Positions 13,789-25,387 of a stretch of 64,000 nucleotides of DNA are shown here, one piece after another. The position numbers were made by a program, and so were the translations under genes. The notes beneath the pieces were generated by a model. That model searched no databases, was not told the DNA's origin, and was given only the letters and a program-made list of their open reading frames with translations. The DNA comes from Hymenochaete sp. R1 (Eukaryota > Basidiomycota > Agaricomycetes > Hymenochaetales > Hymenochaetaceae): NCBI GenBank assembly GCA_019400425.1, contig JAFREE010000014.1:62001-126000 (forward strand), given 5' to 3'. Each line of letters opens with the position of its first letter. Positions within the stretch are counted from its first letter, which is position 1.

Positions 13789-14608
13789 TCATCTCCGTCG
13801 ACCCCTTACGCTTTCCTTTCGACGAGGTTTCCCGCTAGCACGTCCTGCCTTCTCCAATTTCCGAGATTTCTGTTTTGATCGTGCGGCCTTTCGCGCTGCT
13901 TTCGTCTCATATGCGATCTTCTTCGGACGAGCACTACCGCTCTGTTTGTGAGCACCGGCCCTCTGGGGTTGATTTTCTCTTTCTCGTTGTCGTTTCGGTG
14001 ATGTCGGATAACATGGCGCATCTGACTCGTTATGTGGCAAATGGTGACGCAAAGAGTCCGGATCGCATTCTTCAACGACGGTAACAGTTGCCAGTTGTTC
14101 CTCGTCTTCGTACTCCTGAATCTCCCGGCTCTTTCCTTTGTAGTCGACTGCATGCTCTGAGTCAGACTCAGCGTCCGTACCTTCGCTAGCATCGCTATCT
14201 TCTAAATCAAATGAAAGTAACATGAGTCTTCTTGCAAATCAGTGGATGCCGTAGCCTGCGTACCTTGCTTGAAAGCATTTTCAACCAAGCGAGCATTTTC
14301 CTTGGCCTGCTCTTTCAAAGCTTGCCGCTGCTCTCTCCTCATTTGGAGGCGCTCCTCGCGTTCCCGGGTCTTAGCTCTTTCCTTGGCAGCTTCTTTCTTC
14401 AGAGTATTCCTTTTTCGAAATCCTGTCAAGTATTCGCTTCACAATAAAATATGATAAATATCCTTAATTACTAGGTCTGGAACTCAAATGGAACTTACAA
14501 TCGAGCCCGATCATCGAAGAGAACGGAATCAATCTGATTTCTTTTTGACTTCTTCTTTGCTTTTAATATATTGTGTGAATGTGTGAGTACTTCTTTATTG
14601 GACGGCAT
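13789..14608 (-). CDS. RRP17: Rrp17/Nop25 (nucleolar protein 12) family protein
   Basis: Members are nucleolar proteins acting in pre-rRNA 5' processing and 60S assembly; yeast Rrp17 is reported as a 5' exonuclease. Exons 14499-14608, 14264-14436 and 13789-14198 sum to 693 nt, 230 residues. The family signature spans the first splice: FDDRARFEYLTGFRKRN at about residues 31-47. A highly charged Arg/Lys/Glu helix follows (about 48-90), then an acidic Asp/Glu/Ser stretch and a basic tail rich in KAARKAARSKQKSRK and GRRR, typical of nucleolar localisation. The start at 14608 gives MPSNKEVLTHSHNIL, resembling the N termini of relatives. An in-frame ATG at 14737 would add 43 residues unlike the family and is not preferred. 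Confidence 0.85.
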
Positions 14609-14824
14609 CTTGGATTCAGATTTGATTTTGAGGAGAAGAGAGCAAGTTAGATGGAAACGTACCGGAGAAGTCAATCTTCGCCACGAATTGTCACGTGCCC
14701 TATCTCTTCTTAGGGGGCAATATCGATACCACAACACAACAACAAGTGAATGCCTTATCTTTCCTCATAACCAATATTAATGCCTACAATTCAAAAAAGG
14801 TCGGCTCTCTGGCTTGTCGACGGA

Positions 14825-14837
14825 TGTATAAAAGCGC
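14825..14837 (+). promoter_or_regulatory. TATA-like box of the FAM72-like gene
   Basis: A TATAAAA core lies about 65-70 bases upstream of the start codon at 14897, a usual fungal distance. No other element was checked. Confidence 0.5.
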
Positions 14838-14896
14838 TATGAAAAGGCCAATCTATCAGTTTCAATAACAAGACGATCTGCACTCTTAAATCTACA

Positions 14897-15716
14897 ATGG
14901 TCAGACATCCTGAGCGCCTTGGAACACAGGGTGAGCTGCTGATTTGCGCTACCCTGTACTGATTCACTCATGGTGCTCTAGCAGATTCAGCTGCTGCCAG
15001 AGTCGATCGTGGTAGTGCAGCGAGCAGATCGCATCGTTTTTCACAGGTTTCCAGACCTGCAAGTGCTACTATAGCTGGTCCAAAGGTCTGGATCGTCGAC
15101 TGCCAGCAGTGCGGGTCATGCTTTTCCAACCGCGGCATGCATGTACGTCTCATGATACTCTTGCGTGGCTCTTGAATTTACCATCATAAATTAGTGCTCT
15201 CTTCTTTTGCGCCCAGAAATGTTCCTCTTGTCGACGGACATCATGCCTTCAAACTGTTCCGTGTATTCGGACGGTGAGCCTCAAGTGCCTCGTACTTGCA
15301 GCTGCTTGACGCAGACTCTGCATTGTCACGGCTGCGGTGGTAGTGTTGGGTACGCAGTAGCGAATCCATGTCTGTCTTGCCAACCTCCCTCCGTCTCGTC
15401 TTTGATCTCATGTTGGATGATGCCCTCAGCTTCGGCAAGCGAGCACCGATTCATCTTCCTACCCGAGCGAGTGACTTGGGAAGAGCGCCTTTTCGTCCCC
15501 GGCGATCATGATGTGCTGGAGTGCCTACAGCACCGAAGCCAAAGTTCTGTTTTGAACACAGACCGAGGATCGATGACTCTCAAAAAGGGCGATAAATTAT
15601 TCTGGCATCATCTCATTGTGCAAGGCGAGCTGAGGGGTAGCACTCATAATGAAGACGCTGCGAGAGCATCTCGCGCTTACCAGTTGAACCCTCAGAGGTT
15701 TTCCGCCGCGCGCTAA
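14897..15716 (+). CDS. FAM72-like zinc-binding protein
   Basis: The protein resembles the FAM72 family, which carries paired CxxC motifs in a Yippee/Mis18-like fold; the fungal function is unknown. Exons 14897-14930, 14985-15142 and 15195-15716 give 237 residues. The N terminus (1-45) is basic and Ser-rich. Then come CQQCGSCFSNRGMH (about 51-64), LLLRPEMFLLSTDIMPSNCS just after the second splice, VPRTCSCLTQTLHCHGCG and a second CxxC (NPCLSCQ). A C-terminal FVPGDHDVLE-like stretch also fits my memory of fungal relatives. The third exon must start at 15195 (TAG acceptor at 15192-15194), because only this keeps LLLRPEMFLL continuous with RGMH. Exon 2 has a NAGNAG acceptor (CAG at 14982-14984), so an extra residue is optional. 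Confidence 0.75.
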
Positions 15717-16160
15717 TAGTAGATGCATTTTGAAGGTATTTGTTGTCCTGCGTTTCATTTTCTTCCAAACCCTGTTACTCTTTTTCTCAAATTGTGTACC
15801 CAGTCTCATTATGATAGTTGTTCCGTCTTTGTGCTGTTGTACATGTGCACGCGATTGGTGCTGTAACTCAGACCTATACCACTTTTTTTTCATGATTCTG
15901 AACAATTTTTGCAATATGTTTTCTAATTTGTAGCACTCTTAGTTGTGTGTCACGTGACCGTTTCGCTGTCGTGTCGTCGGTGTCGAGTGTGTCAAGGGAG
16001 TACAGACTGGGCTTGACTGCTTGACTTCATTCATATTTCAAGACCCAACCAAAGCTTGTACTACTTGGCTCACTGGATCTGTCAGCCAGTTTAGTACTTA
16101 TGCGCTTGTACTAAACCGCGCTATTATCCTGCGCCATCCCATATCACTTTTAATCCTAAA
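15717..16160. other. Intergenic between the FAM72-like gene and BOS1
   Basis: Likely a 3' UTR plus the BOS1 promoter. A CACGTG E-box palindrome sits at 15951-15956. T-rich tracts lie near 15780-15900. No coding signal was seen. Confidence 0.4.
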
Positions 16161-17059
16161 ATGAACTCTTTATATTCACAAGGAGTGCGTCAAACGTCCT
16201 CCATTCAAGCGGACATCGACAAACTTCAGGCTGGGGACTCAAGTGTATCTCTACTTGGTGCGCTACTCGGTATATATATCTCTGACTGCTGGCCTGTTGA
16301 CCATATGCGTTGTTTGTCTAGGTCAGACGGCGGCCTCCCTTGCTGCATTCCATAGGACCATCGAAGACTACGACTCCATGGCAAGGCGTGAAATGATCAA
16401 GGCGAAGCAAGAGAAGGCACAAATGTACGCATTCTATCTCAAAATTTGACTATTTTGAAGAGTCGTCCCCAATTCTTCCGTCTCTAGGCGCCTCACCAAG
16501 TTTAGGTCTGACTATAGTGAATTGAATGTTTCGCTTGAACGGGTTAAGAGAGAGGTGAACGATATACTCTTTTCCGTGCCATAGGTGTATACTCATTGTT
16601 TTTCAGAGAGAAGCTGCGCAAAAAGTAGAGTTATTTTCTGGTGCTGAACCCACCACCGCTGCGGCTGCTCGACAACGATATAATACCACGTCAGTGCGGA
16701 ACCCCCCATCCGAGGAAGTGACCGAATCACCATTTCGCGGCGCTACACCAAATATGTCAATGACCAACCTCGACCGCGAATCCTATGCTCTACGAGAACA
16801 CAGCTTTGCCCGAAACACGAGCTCACAACTCGACGATCTCATAGCTCAAGGCCGTGATGCGCTAGACAATCTTGTCGACCAACGCGAGATGATGAAAGGG
16901 ACACAACGGCGACTGCTGAACGCTGCGAATACGTTAGGACTAAGCCGGGATGTCATCGGATGGATCGAAAGGAGGAGCACACAGGATATGTACATTTTCT
17001 TGGCCGGCGCCGCATTCACGTTTTTGTGTTTCTTTCTCATCTGGAAATATCTTGGATAA
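16161..17059 (+). CDS. BOS1: Bos1/membrin, Golgi Qb-SNARE
   Basis: Bos1 is the Qb-SNARE that acts with Sed5, Bet1 and Sec22 in ER-to-Golgi fusion. Exons 16161-16257, 16322-16424, 16488-16554 and 16607-17059 sum to 720 nt, 239 residues, close to yeast Bos1. The N-terminal helical region (1-90) is followed by a Ser/Thr-rich linker containing SPFRGATPN. A SNARE motif covers about 150-210, with LDDLIAQGRDALDNLVDQRE and the zero-layer glutamine at about 189 in KGTQRRLLNAAN. A C-terminal anchor (IFLAGAAFTFLCFFLIW) runs almost to the end, giving tail-anchored topology with the coil in the cytosol. Confidence 0.95.
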
Positions 17060-17190
17060 CTTATTTTTGTATGACACCGATACCTCTCGTAGTAGACTTC
17101 TAAACTGTAATATGCCTTTTTGCCGTGCTTGCTAGTGCAGCTGAGCGACAACGCTGGGTGCCTCTCTTTCGGGGTGGGAGTCTTGTCGTG

Positions 17191-20100
17191 ATGAGCAAAG
17201 TACGAAAGCAAGCGAGATCGGCAGGTTCGGATGCAGATATGTATCATCATAGTCATGTCCACTCGCTTACAAAATACTTACGAGCTTCAAGTTAGAGCTT
17301 GTGCCACATCTTCCTCGGCCGCCCCACACATGAATGAAGCTGAACGATTCGACTACACTGAAGGTGCTACCACACGAGACATTGAAGATGCTCTTTCTGA
17401 AGCAAGAAGCATAAAGCACCGTGGTCGTCGAGACTCCCAGGTCGGCGACTCTTACGAGACCTTTGGTGGCCATAGAACGGCAGGATCCGTCTTCGATGGA
17501 CCAGGATATGTGGCGATCCCGAGCAGCGTTAGCAGGATGAGCCATAGAGGCATGAGCAAGGACCGGTCACAGAACCTCAGGCGGCTGAGCGTGGACTCCG
17601 TTCTACCAGACGATGGCGCGGAGAGCTGGCGGAGACGAAGTGAGGAGCTCATGCGACCGCCGTCAGTAAGTCGTGCTCAGAGCTATGATAGCGCTGCTGT
17701 TGCCGGGAGCGACTCCGGTGAAGAAGAAGAGACAGAAACTGTTCGAAGGCGCCGCGGTAGACAAAGGGCTCCGTCTAACGTGACTGAAGATGCGCCAAGG
17801 CATTCTGTCTTCGACAGTATCTCGAATATCTTTGGATCGAAGTCGGTGACATCTCCTGGAGGTGGTGGTCATAGCAGAAGGCCTTCACTGCACTCGAACC
17901 ATTCTAGCCGTCGTTCAAGAAAGTCTAAACGACCTTCCTCCACAGGTTCCACGCATGCGGTGGACTCGGATTCGGACGAACGGTGGGGCTATTCCTCAGG
18001 AGAAGATGAGGCATCGTCATCTGACGAATTGCTTGCTACAAATAAACCTGTCGAAAGCATCGGTAATCTTAGCGATTATGGGTCTTTACCTCCGTCACCG
18101 ACAGGTTCCCTTCTCAACATTGCTCTTGATCCTGTATTCGGCGACACACGCATAAATATGGACTTCTCGTTCGAGCCAACGGAGCCCCCACCGCCCGGAG
18201 ATCCTTCTCGTCAAGCGATATTTTTGCAGGACGAAGACATGACGATTCGATTCACCGGTTACGAAGTCAGGTGGATTCGCAAATGGATATGGCGATTTTT
18301 TTGTGTTTGCTCTGTAGGGATTCTTGGATTGCTCGGGCATTGGTTTCCTCGGCTTTGGCTGCGCTGGGTTGCTAAAGAGAAAGCCTTCAAGGGTAGCCGA
18401 GATGGATTTGTTGTGGTTGAGGTACGTTCTTTCCTTATAACTTATCAGTGCGTACTGACCCCAAACGTTTTTGTGCAGACTCCATATAGAGATATTTCAA
18501 TCTTCCCTATTAATACGCTACCCTATCCCTACCCCTTATCCACAGTTTTCCCTCACGAAAGTGCAGAGACAAGTACCAACGGCAAAGATTTTGATCTCCT
18601 GACCTTAAAAGTGGTTGACTATCGTTACCTCCGCTTCGCTCTGGATCCAAGGACCGGCTTATTCAATCCTATAAGGTGTGTATAAAGTCACTGTTCTCAA
18701 TCACTCAATTAAAAGGACACAGTGAGTGGAAGGATCATTCTTGGTCGGGAATGTCAGCTGTTCGAAATGGTTTGAACAATAGTACGCGGAATCAAAGGCA
18801 GACCCTTTTCGGTGGGAACGCTCTGAACATCGAAGGAAAATCGACGTTAACTCTACTCGTGGATGAGGTTCGGAATTCACTTCGACCCCTTGGCTCTTCT
18901 CCTAATAACTCATTGACAGGTTATCCATCCCTTCTACGTTTTTCAAATCGCCAGTATCATTCTATGGTCATTGGATGATTATTTCTACTATGCTTTCTGT
19001 ATCTTTCTCATCTCAATTTCAAGTATCACGACTACTTTGATTGATACAAAGAAGGTGAGCATCTTCTACGCCTGCCGGAGGCTGTGTTTGAATAACTATC
19101 TGGTAGACATTGAATCGCATGAGGGCTATGTCACGATTCTCGTGTCAAATCAAAGTACTTATAGATGGAGAATGTAAGCCCTGCAGACGTCAATCAACGT
19201 CACAGCCCTAACACACAGTCAGGGACTGTGAAGAAATCCGAGGATCTTATTCCAGGGGATATTGTATCCCTAATAGCACCAACTCTGACTTTATTTCCCG
19301 CCGACATGATTCTACTGACCGGCGATGCAATTGTTAATGAAAGCATGCTTACGGGCGAAAGTGTCCCTGTTAGCAAACTTCCTGTCAAGGACAACGATCT
19401 CGCTGCATGGAAGGAGACGTCCGTCATCACGAACGAGATTGCTAAAAGCTTTCTCTATTCAGGTACACGGATCATTCGAGTACGAGGCTCAGCAGAGGAA
19501 AATGGGCGAACTGACGCCTTTGCGACTGCAATAGTTGCTCGAATTGGTGAGCGCTCTTGAATTCTTAATTGCCTGAGCTTAAACTGAAATTTTAAAGGAT
19601 TCAATACAACAAAAGGATCTCTCGTTCGTTCTATGCTTTTCCCGAAGCCTCTTGGATTCGCCTTCTACAGAGATTCTATGCGCTTTATCGGTGTACTGGC
19701 CAGCATAGCTGGTCTTGGATTCCTAGTCTCCGCATTTCAATTCATTCAACTAGGAGTATGCAGTCGTGCTATTATTAGGACCACGAGAGCTTATGGTTTT
19801 TACAGGTACCTTGGCATACTATTGTTGTACGGGCACTGGATTTAATCACGGTAGTTGTCCCTCCTGCTCTTCCTGCCACTTTGTCAATAGGCACGAGTTT
19901 CGCCTTGTCTCGTCTGCGAAAGTCGGGGATTTTTTGCATATCTCCGAATCGAGTCAACGTCAGCGGCAAAATCAATCTATGTTGCTTTGATAAAACAGGC
20001 ACTCTTACAGAGGATGGACTCGACATTCTGGGCGTGCGCAGCCTTGAACGAAATGCACACCAATTTGGCGAACTCATTGAGGATATTCATGATCTACCGT

Positions 20101-22579
20101 CTGACTCGGGCTGTGGAAAGGCATTGTTCTTACATGCTCTCGCCACGTGCCATATGTTACAGGTTGTTGATGGCGAGGTACTAGGCGACCCGCTTGATGT
20201 GAAAATGTTCAATTTTACGCAGTGGAAGATGGAGGAAGGCCAGGTCGCAGGAAGGGGGAAAATCAAGGATAAGGCAAGTGGGGCTCAGTCTTCTGCTGCG
20301 TTGGTGCAGAATATTGTACGACCGCCTGGGACCGGATCCTTTAGAGTTGAAGATGCACTTCGGGCTTCAGCGCGGGTGAGTCTGTTCTTGGGCGTGATGA
20401 AACAGCAATAAAAATATCTTTTTAGCATGCGCATTTCCTTGAGCTAGGAGTAATAAGAACATTCGAATTTGTTTCTTCGCTGCGCCGGATGAGCGTGATT
20501 GTCAAGAGACTGAAGAGCTCCAGTATGGTAAGCAATTGTTTACCTGTGTGCTGTGGTTTGGCTCATGATACTTCAGGAGATCTTTGTAAAAGGAGCACCA
20601 GAAGTTATGTCTGACATTTGCGAGAAAGACTCATGTGAGTCTTGTCTCTCCGTTCTGATGAAGTTAAACACTGATGAATATTGGTTAGTCCCGAATGACT
20701 ATGATGACCTTCTGTCGTATTACACAAAACGTGGCTACCGCGTCATCGCCGTGGCTGGTAAAAGCATTGAAGGACTGACCTGGCTCAAAGCTCAGCGTCT
20801 CAAGCGCGAACAAGCCGAAAGCGGTCTCCGTTTTCTCGGTCTGATCATCTTCGAGAATAAGCTTAAACCCGGAACGACTCCCGTGATCAAAGAACTTCGT
20901 GCTGCGCATATGGCCTGTCGTATGATCACGGGTGACAATCCTCTGACGGCCGTCAGCGTTGCTCGGGAGTGTGGTCTGATTAACCAGGCTGCTCATATCT
21001 TCACACCGGTCTTTGTCAGTGGGAACTCGTCCATGCCTAATGCGAAGTTGTCGTGGCCATGTATGGATGATCCGCTCTGGACATTGGATGGATACAGTTT
21101 GAAGCCGAATGACCCACCTCCGCATCATACCGTAGAAGTCGAGGCTGGGGACGATATAGCATTCAACGATTACACTCTTGTAATCACTGGTGATGTCTTC
21201 CGATGGATGATTAGCTACGCCCCTTTAGAGACCTTGCAGCGGGTACGCTCTACTCGCATCGTACTTTTGGGAGTGCCACTCATGCCCATTTTCCCCCCCA
21301 GATGCTTGTTAAATCGCAGATCTACGCTAGGATGTCGCCAGACGAGAAGAACGAAGTCGTCGAACGTCTTCAGTCGTTAGGATACACTGTCCTCATGTGC
21401 GGCGATGGAGCAAACGATTGCGCGGCTCTCAAGGCAGCCGACGTGGGCCTGTCGTTGTCAGAAGCTGAGGCTTCTGTAGCAGCACCATTTACGAGCCGGA
21501 CCCCGGACATTTCGTGCGTTCTTGAGGTTATCAAGGAGGGAAGGGCGGCGTTGGTTACAAGCTTCAGCTGCTTTAAATACATGTAAGGAATGTCTGCACT
21601 CGGTAGCAAATATTGGCTTGAACAGGGATGAATTTGCAGGGCACTCTACTCACTTATTCAGTTCACGACGATCACGCTTCTTTATTCCTTTGCATCTTCC
21701 TTGGGAGATTTCCAGGTACAGCCAACGATCTGTTAAGTCTGTAATTATGGGCGCTGATGAGCTACGAAGTTCCTATACATAGACCTCTTTATCATTATTC
21801 CCATAGCTGTCACAAGTACGTTCTATGCAAAGTTCTGCGTAGATCAACAACTGACTTTGGTGTCAGTGGGAAGAGCATTGCCTTACCCACAACTGCATCG
21901 CAAACGACCCACAGCAAGTCTTGTATCGAAGAAAGTGTTGGCCAGTCTTATTGGCCAGATTATAATCACTAGCACGGTTCAATTTGGGGTATTCTTCTGG
22001 GTTCGCGCCCAGCCATGGTGAGAGATATACTTTCTACAGTAATAAACGTGCATTGACGTTTACTGACAGGTACTCACCACCGCATGAAACTATGCCAAAT
22101 CCCGGAGATAATCACCTTCAAGCTCAGAACTACGAGAATACTGTACTCTTTCTGGTCTCCTGTTTCCAGTACATACTCGTCGCAGGCGTGTTCAGTATTG
22201 GACCCCCGTATCGTAAGGCGATGTGGACAAACGGTAGGACTATCCCTCGACTTCCCTGTGCTTTGTTGGTTGCATCTGATATGCGTACACAGGACTTTTC
22301 ATGCTCGCACTCACGGTCATAGGGCTTATCAATGCCTGGCTGATACTCGATCCGTCACGGGCACTGCTTGTCCTTCTCCAGCTGATGAACCTCCCGCAGT
22401 CAGCTCGTGTCATCCTCGTGTTCACCGTCATTGTCAACGTCGTGTTGTCTGTGCTTTTTGAAAGGTTTGGGACAAATACAGTAGGGAAGGTGATAGAGGT
22501 TATTATCATCGTGTTCAGGGGCAGGAGCCGGGTGAGGGGTGGGAAGGTGTATAAAGCTGTTGAGAGCGGGATGCGATGA
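17191..22579 (+). CDS. YPK9: P5B-type ATPase (Ypk9/ATP13A2 family)
   Basis: This is a P5B transport ATPase of the vacuole/lysosome; relatives move polyamines and protect against heavy metals. Exons: 17191-17290, 17340-18421, 18479-18675, 18723-18867, 18920-19054, 19107-19173, 19223-19546, 19598-19755, 19806-20375, 20426-20527, 20577-20634, 20689-21242, 21302-21582, 21640-21715, 21770-21815, 21867-22017, 22070-22233, 22293-22579; 4497 nt, 1498 residues. A long disordered Ser/Arg-rich N terminus (1-350) precedes a membrane entry helix. TGES is at about 619-622. The P5B-type [15 protein letters not shown] stretch leads into [11 protein letters not shown], with the phosphorylated Asp at about 798 (codon 19989). 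[10 protein letters not shown] and [17 protein letters not shown] follow, then C-terminal transmembrane helices. The seventh exon needs the acceptor at 19222, giving [11 protein letters not shown]. Only the start is uncertain: 17191 needs a 51-nt intron, while an ATG at 17331 gives a shorter first exon. Confidence 0.93.
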
Positions 22580-23377
22580 TCTGGATTCAGAACGGAAGCG
22601 ACGCAGCCGAAGGAGCAATGTGACCTTGGTAATGGTAACTTTCGTGTGTTTAAACGGAGCGAGAACTAGCAACTACTTATTTTTATTTGCGGACGTTGCC
22701 ATTCAGAGAGCTTTCGTGTGATTCTTTCCCGTGTATGGCTGGGACCATCAGCCACCATCTGATGTATGTGAAATAGGCGTCTCGTTCGATAGTTTCAAAC
22801 CACTTTCCAAGCACTCAAAGACCTTGGTTATTTCCTTGAGATGCCATGAAGTGGATTAATAATAACGGTAGTTAGCGTGAGCTGGATCTGGACTGACTGG
22901 GCTCTGACGGGGACATTGGTAGTCAGGAGAAAGAAAGAGACGAGGACGAGTGCGCGGCGGCGGCCGGGATGTAGTGGCCTTGTGTTTCCCACCGGAGGGT
23001 GGATGTATGGCAACACAACGAAATGCAACAGCAACAGCCATCAGCTCTCTCGCAGCCCCTCTCCCTCCTCCCGCCATCCTTCCTTCTACTTCTCTTGTCC
23101 TTTCTTTCTCACATCTTTGCCCAGGAGGCACTCCTTTCTTCACCTTCTTTCTTTCTGTCTTTCGCTCTCATCTCCTTCATCTTCTCGCTCTCGCACCGGT
23201 CTGCGTACTTTCAATTCCCGAGAGGTGTCAGAGTCAGACAGAAACAATAGCAACACTTCGCCGGAGCAGGCCTCCACTTCCGTTCTTTTTTAACAGCACG
23301 CTTTCGTTTTCTTCCTCACCGGATCCCTTTTAGCCCTCGTCGGGCAATCGTCAATCGATCCATCTCTCGAGGATCCA
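22580..23377. other. Intergenic with pyrimidine-rich leader before the Ser/Ala-rich membrane protein gene
   Basis: From about 23040 to 23210 the + strand is strongly C/T-rich, as often seen in promoters or leaders of well-expressed fungal genes. Open frames here on both strands are low-complexity by-products of that bias. No gene was recognised. Confidence 0.45.
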
Positions 23378-24751
23378 ATGCAACTCGGGTTCTTTCTCCT
23401 AGCGCTCGTTCTCAGTGCCGCGCCGGTATTCTCTCTCCCCGTAAATCTGCAGAGGTCGAAGGATGATGGCAGCAGCAGCAGCAGCAGCAAGAGTACAGAT
23501 GGGAAGGCGAAGGGCGATTCAAGCACTGGGACGGCGAGTGCGCAAACGGTAGTGACAACACAGACCATTCAACTGTGAGTTCATGCACCTTCTCGTCATT
23601 GTAGACTACTAATTAATGTTTGATGTCATCGTCGTTGTTCTTCAGTTCAACTGGAACCGCATTGGAGGTGTGCCAGATCCAGCTCACCCCGATCACAGCC
23701 AAAGATGGGACTCCGCAGGTGTTGGAAGTTAAGCAATGCGTCATCAAAGCGACGTCGTCGGATACCTCGAATTCGACGACGACGACTACCTCTTCCAGCG
23801 CGGAGTCCACCTCGACTTCGACTTCTCAATCATCCTCGTCCACGTCTGAGTCGGTAGCCACGATGTCAGCACAGTCCTCTTCAGCTTCCTCGTCGGAATC
23901 TTCGGCTTCGGCAATGACTACGTCTATAGCGTCAACGGAATCAGCTTCTGCAAGTGCAACTGCTGCTATCTCAACAAACGTATGTCAATTTTGGCCATTT
24001 AGTATATTCTGCTCCGACTTACGAGAAACTGCAGTCCGTAGAAACCATCTCCGCATCCTCTGCTGCCGATACCTCCGCAACTGCTTCTGCAAGCTCCAGC
24101 GCAGACAGTGCCGCGGCAGCCACTAGCACCGCATCTGAAGCCAACTCATCAGCCAGCGCTGCAAACGGAGCAGATTCTGCTGTCATCAACGTCTCCACGA
24201 CGTCTGTTGCGCCAAGTGCAAGCGCTGCAGCAGCTGGCGAGGCTTCATCGTCCGCCTCTGATACTGCCGCCGCCGCTACAACTTCGTCGACTGCGGAAGC
24301 TGCTGGAGACGGTGCAGCATCGTCGACGCCTGTTGCGTCCGCTGCCGCTGGATCAAGCTCGAGCGATGCTTCTGCTCAGTCCGCGACCGCCGCCGCAGAT
24401 GCTGCTTCGTCAGCCAGCGCATCTGCGACGCCGTTCGCCATCCCTGGAAAGAACTTACAGGTGCTGCCGATTGGGTTGGGTGTGTTTGCTGGGGTGTCCG
24501 TTATTGCGCTTATTGTCGTTGGGTTGGTTACGTACGAGAGGACCAAGTACCGGAGAGTGAGTTGATTACTTGAATTTGGCTCTTTCCATTTTACGGCTTG
24601 CTTATTGTTTGGTTCCACCTCAGGCGTTTAGGCAGAGGAAACTTGCTGAAGCTGCGGCGCCTATGGGTTACGGTGGAATGTCGTACGTCGACTTTATTTC
24701 ATATTGTTCCTTTCAAGCTTCTAACAACTCTTTTCCAGGGAGCGTGCATAA
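23378..24751 (+). CDS. Ser/Ala/Thr-rich single-pass membrane protein, Mid2/Wsc-like architecture
   Basis: I do not recognise a named family. Exons 23378-23574, 23646-23979, 24035-24556, 24624-24682 and 24739-24751 give 374 residues. A signal peptide (1-19, cleaved near VFSLP) is followed by a short region with two cysteines (VCQIQL and KQCVI) and about 200 residues almost wholly of Ser, Ala and Thr, a likely O-mannosylated stalk. One hydrophobic helix (about 318-340, LPIGLGVFAGVSVIALIVVGLV) leads to a short basic tail ending MSERA. This layout matches fungal cell-wall stress sensors, but no WSC domain is seen, so the role is inference. A run of six AGC codons near 23470-23487 is a coding microsatellite. 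Confidence 0.8.
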
Positions 24752-25387
24752 ATCTGAACCTCAATTCTTCACTCGTCCCAACTGGGACGCTTTTATTTTT
24801 CTTGTTTATTATCAACTATACTTATCAAAAGATATCGTGTGGTACATATGGGGATGGCTATGGCAACAGGTTGCTGGGAGCGCCGGGTTTCAGGGGTATA
24901 TTTTCATGTGTACTTGTCGTGGTGTGTTGCTCACGCTCAAGGAAGTGCAGCCGGTCGTCGGTACGGTACATACCATTCCTTTTCTCCTTCGTTACTGCGG
25001 TGTAGATTGATTGGGCTGAATCGTCTTTTTTTCATACTTTGTCTGCCTTCGTCCTTCTTTGGCTGTCCTCTCTTTGCTTTTCGTTTCTTCTTTCTTTGTT
25101 TTTCTTTCTTTCTCCTGCTCTTATCTGGACGTATATGTGGATCTTATGTATATACGTTGCAACTTCGTGTATAGTAAGCTAATGCGGCGAAAGGTCGAGT
25201 TTCGGCGTCTAACAAGACAAAATCAGAAAAAAAGTTGAATTGATCACGAGAAGGAGCGAGTAACTGTGGGTGAAGCTTCGACTTCGGAAGCAACAGCCGT
25301 GCTTCCATACACAGGATCACGACGTCACCTGAACACCGTCGTTTGTTAACGTTGTTAATCAGTAACACCGATGACCTCAAGATAGAG
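24752..25387. other. Intergenic between the membrane protein and the MBL-fold gene
   Basis: AT-rich and T-rich sequence, with T/C runs at about 25020-25120. This is probably the 3' UTR of the upstream gene plus the promoter of the downstream one. No further gene was recognised. Confidence 0.4.

Noticed and set aside
14609..14737. N-terminal 43-residue extension of the Rrp17-like protein
   Set aside because: The extension does not resemble family members, and the internal ATG at 14608 gives the expected N terminus.
24108..24560. An alternative frame inside the Ser/Ala-rich gene
   Set aside because: A shifted reading of repetitive TCN/GCN codons gives a Leu/Arg/Pro/Gln-rich shadow. The real frame continues across four splices.
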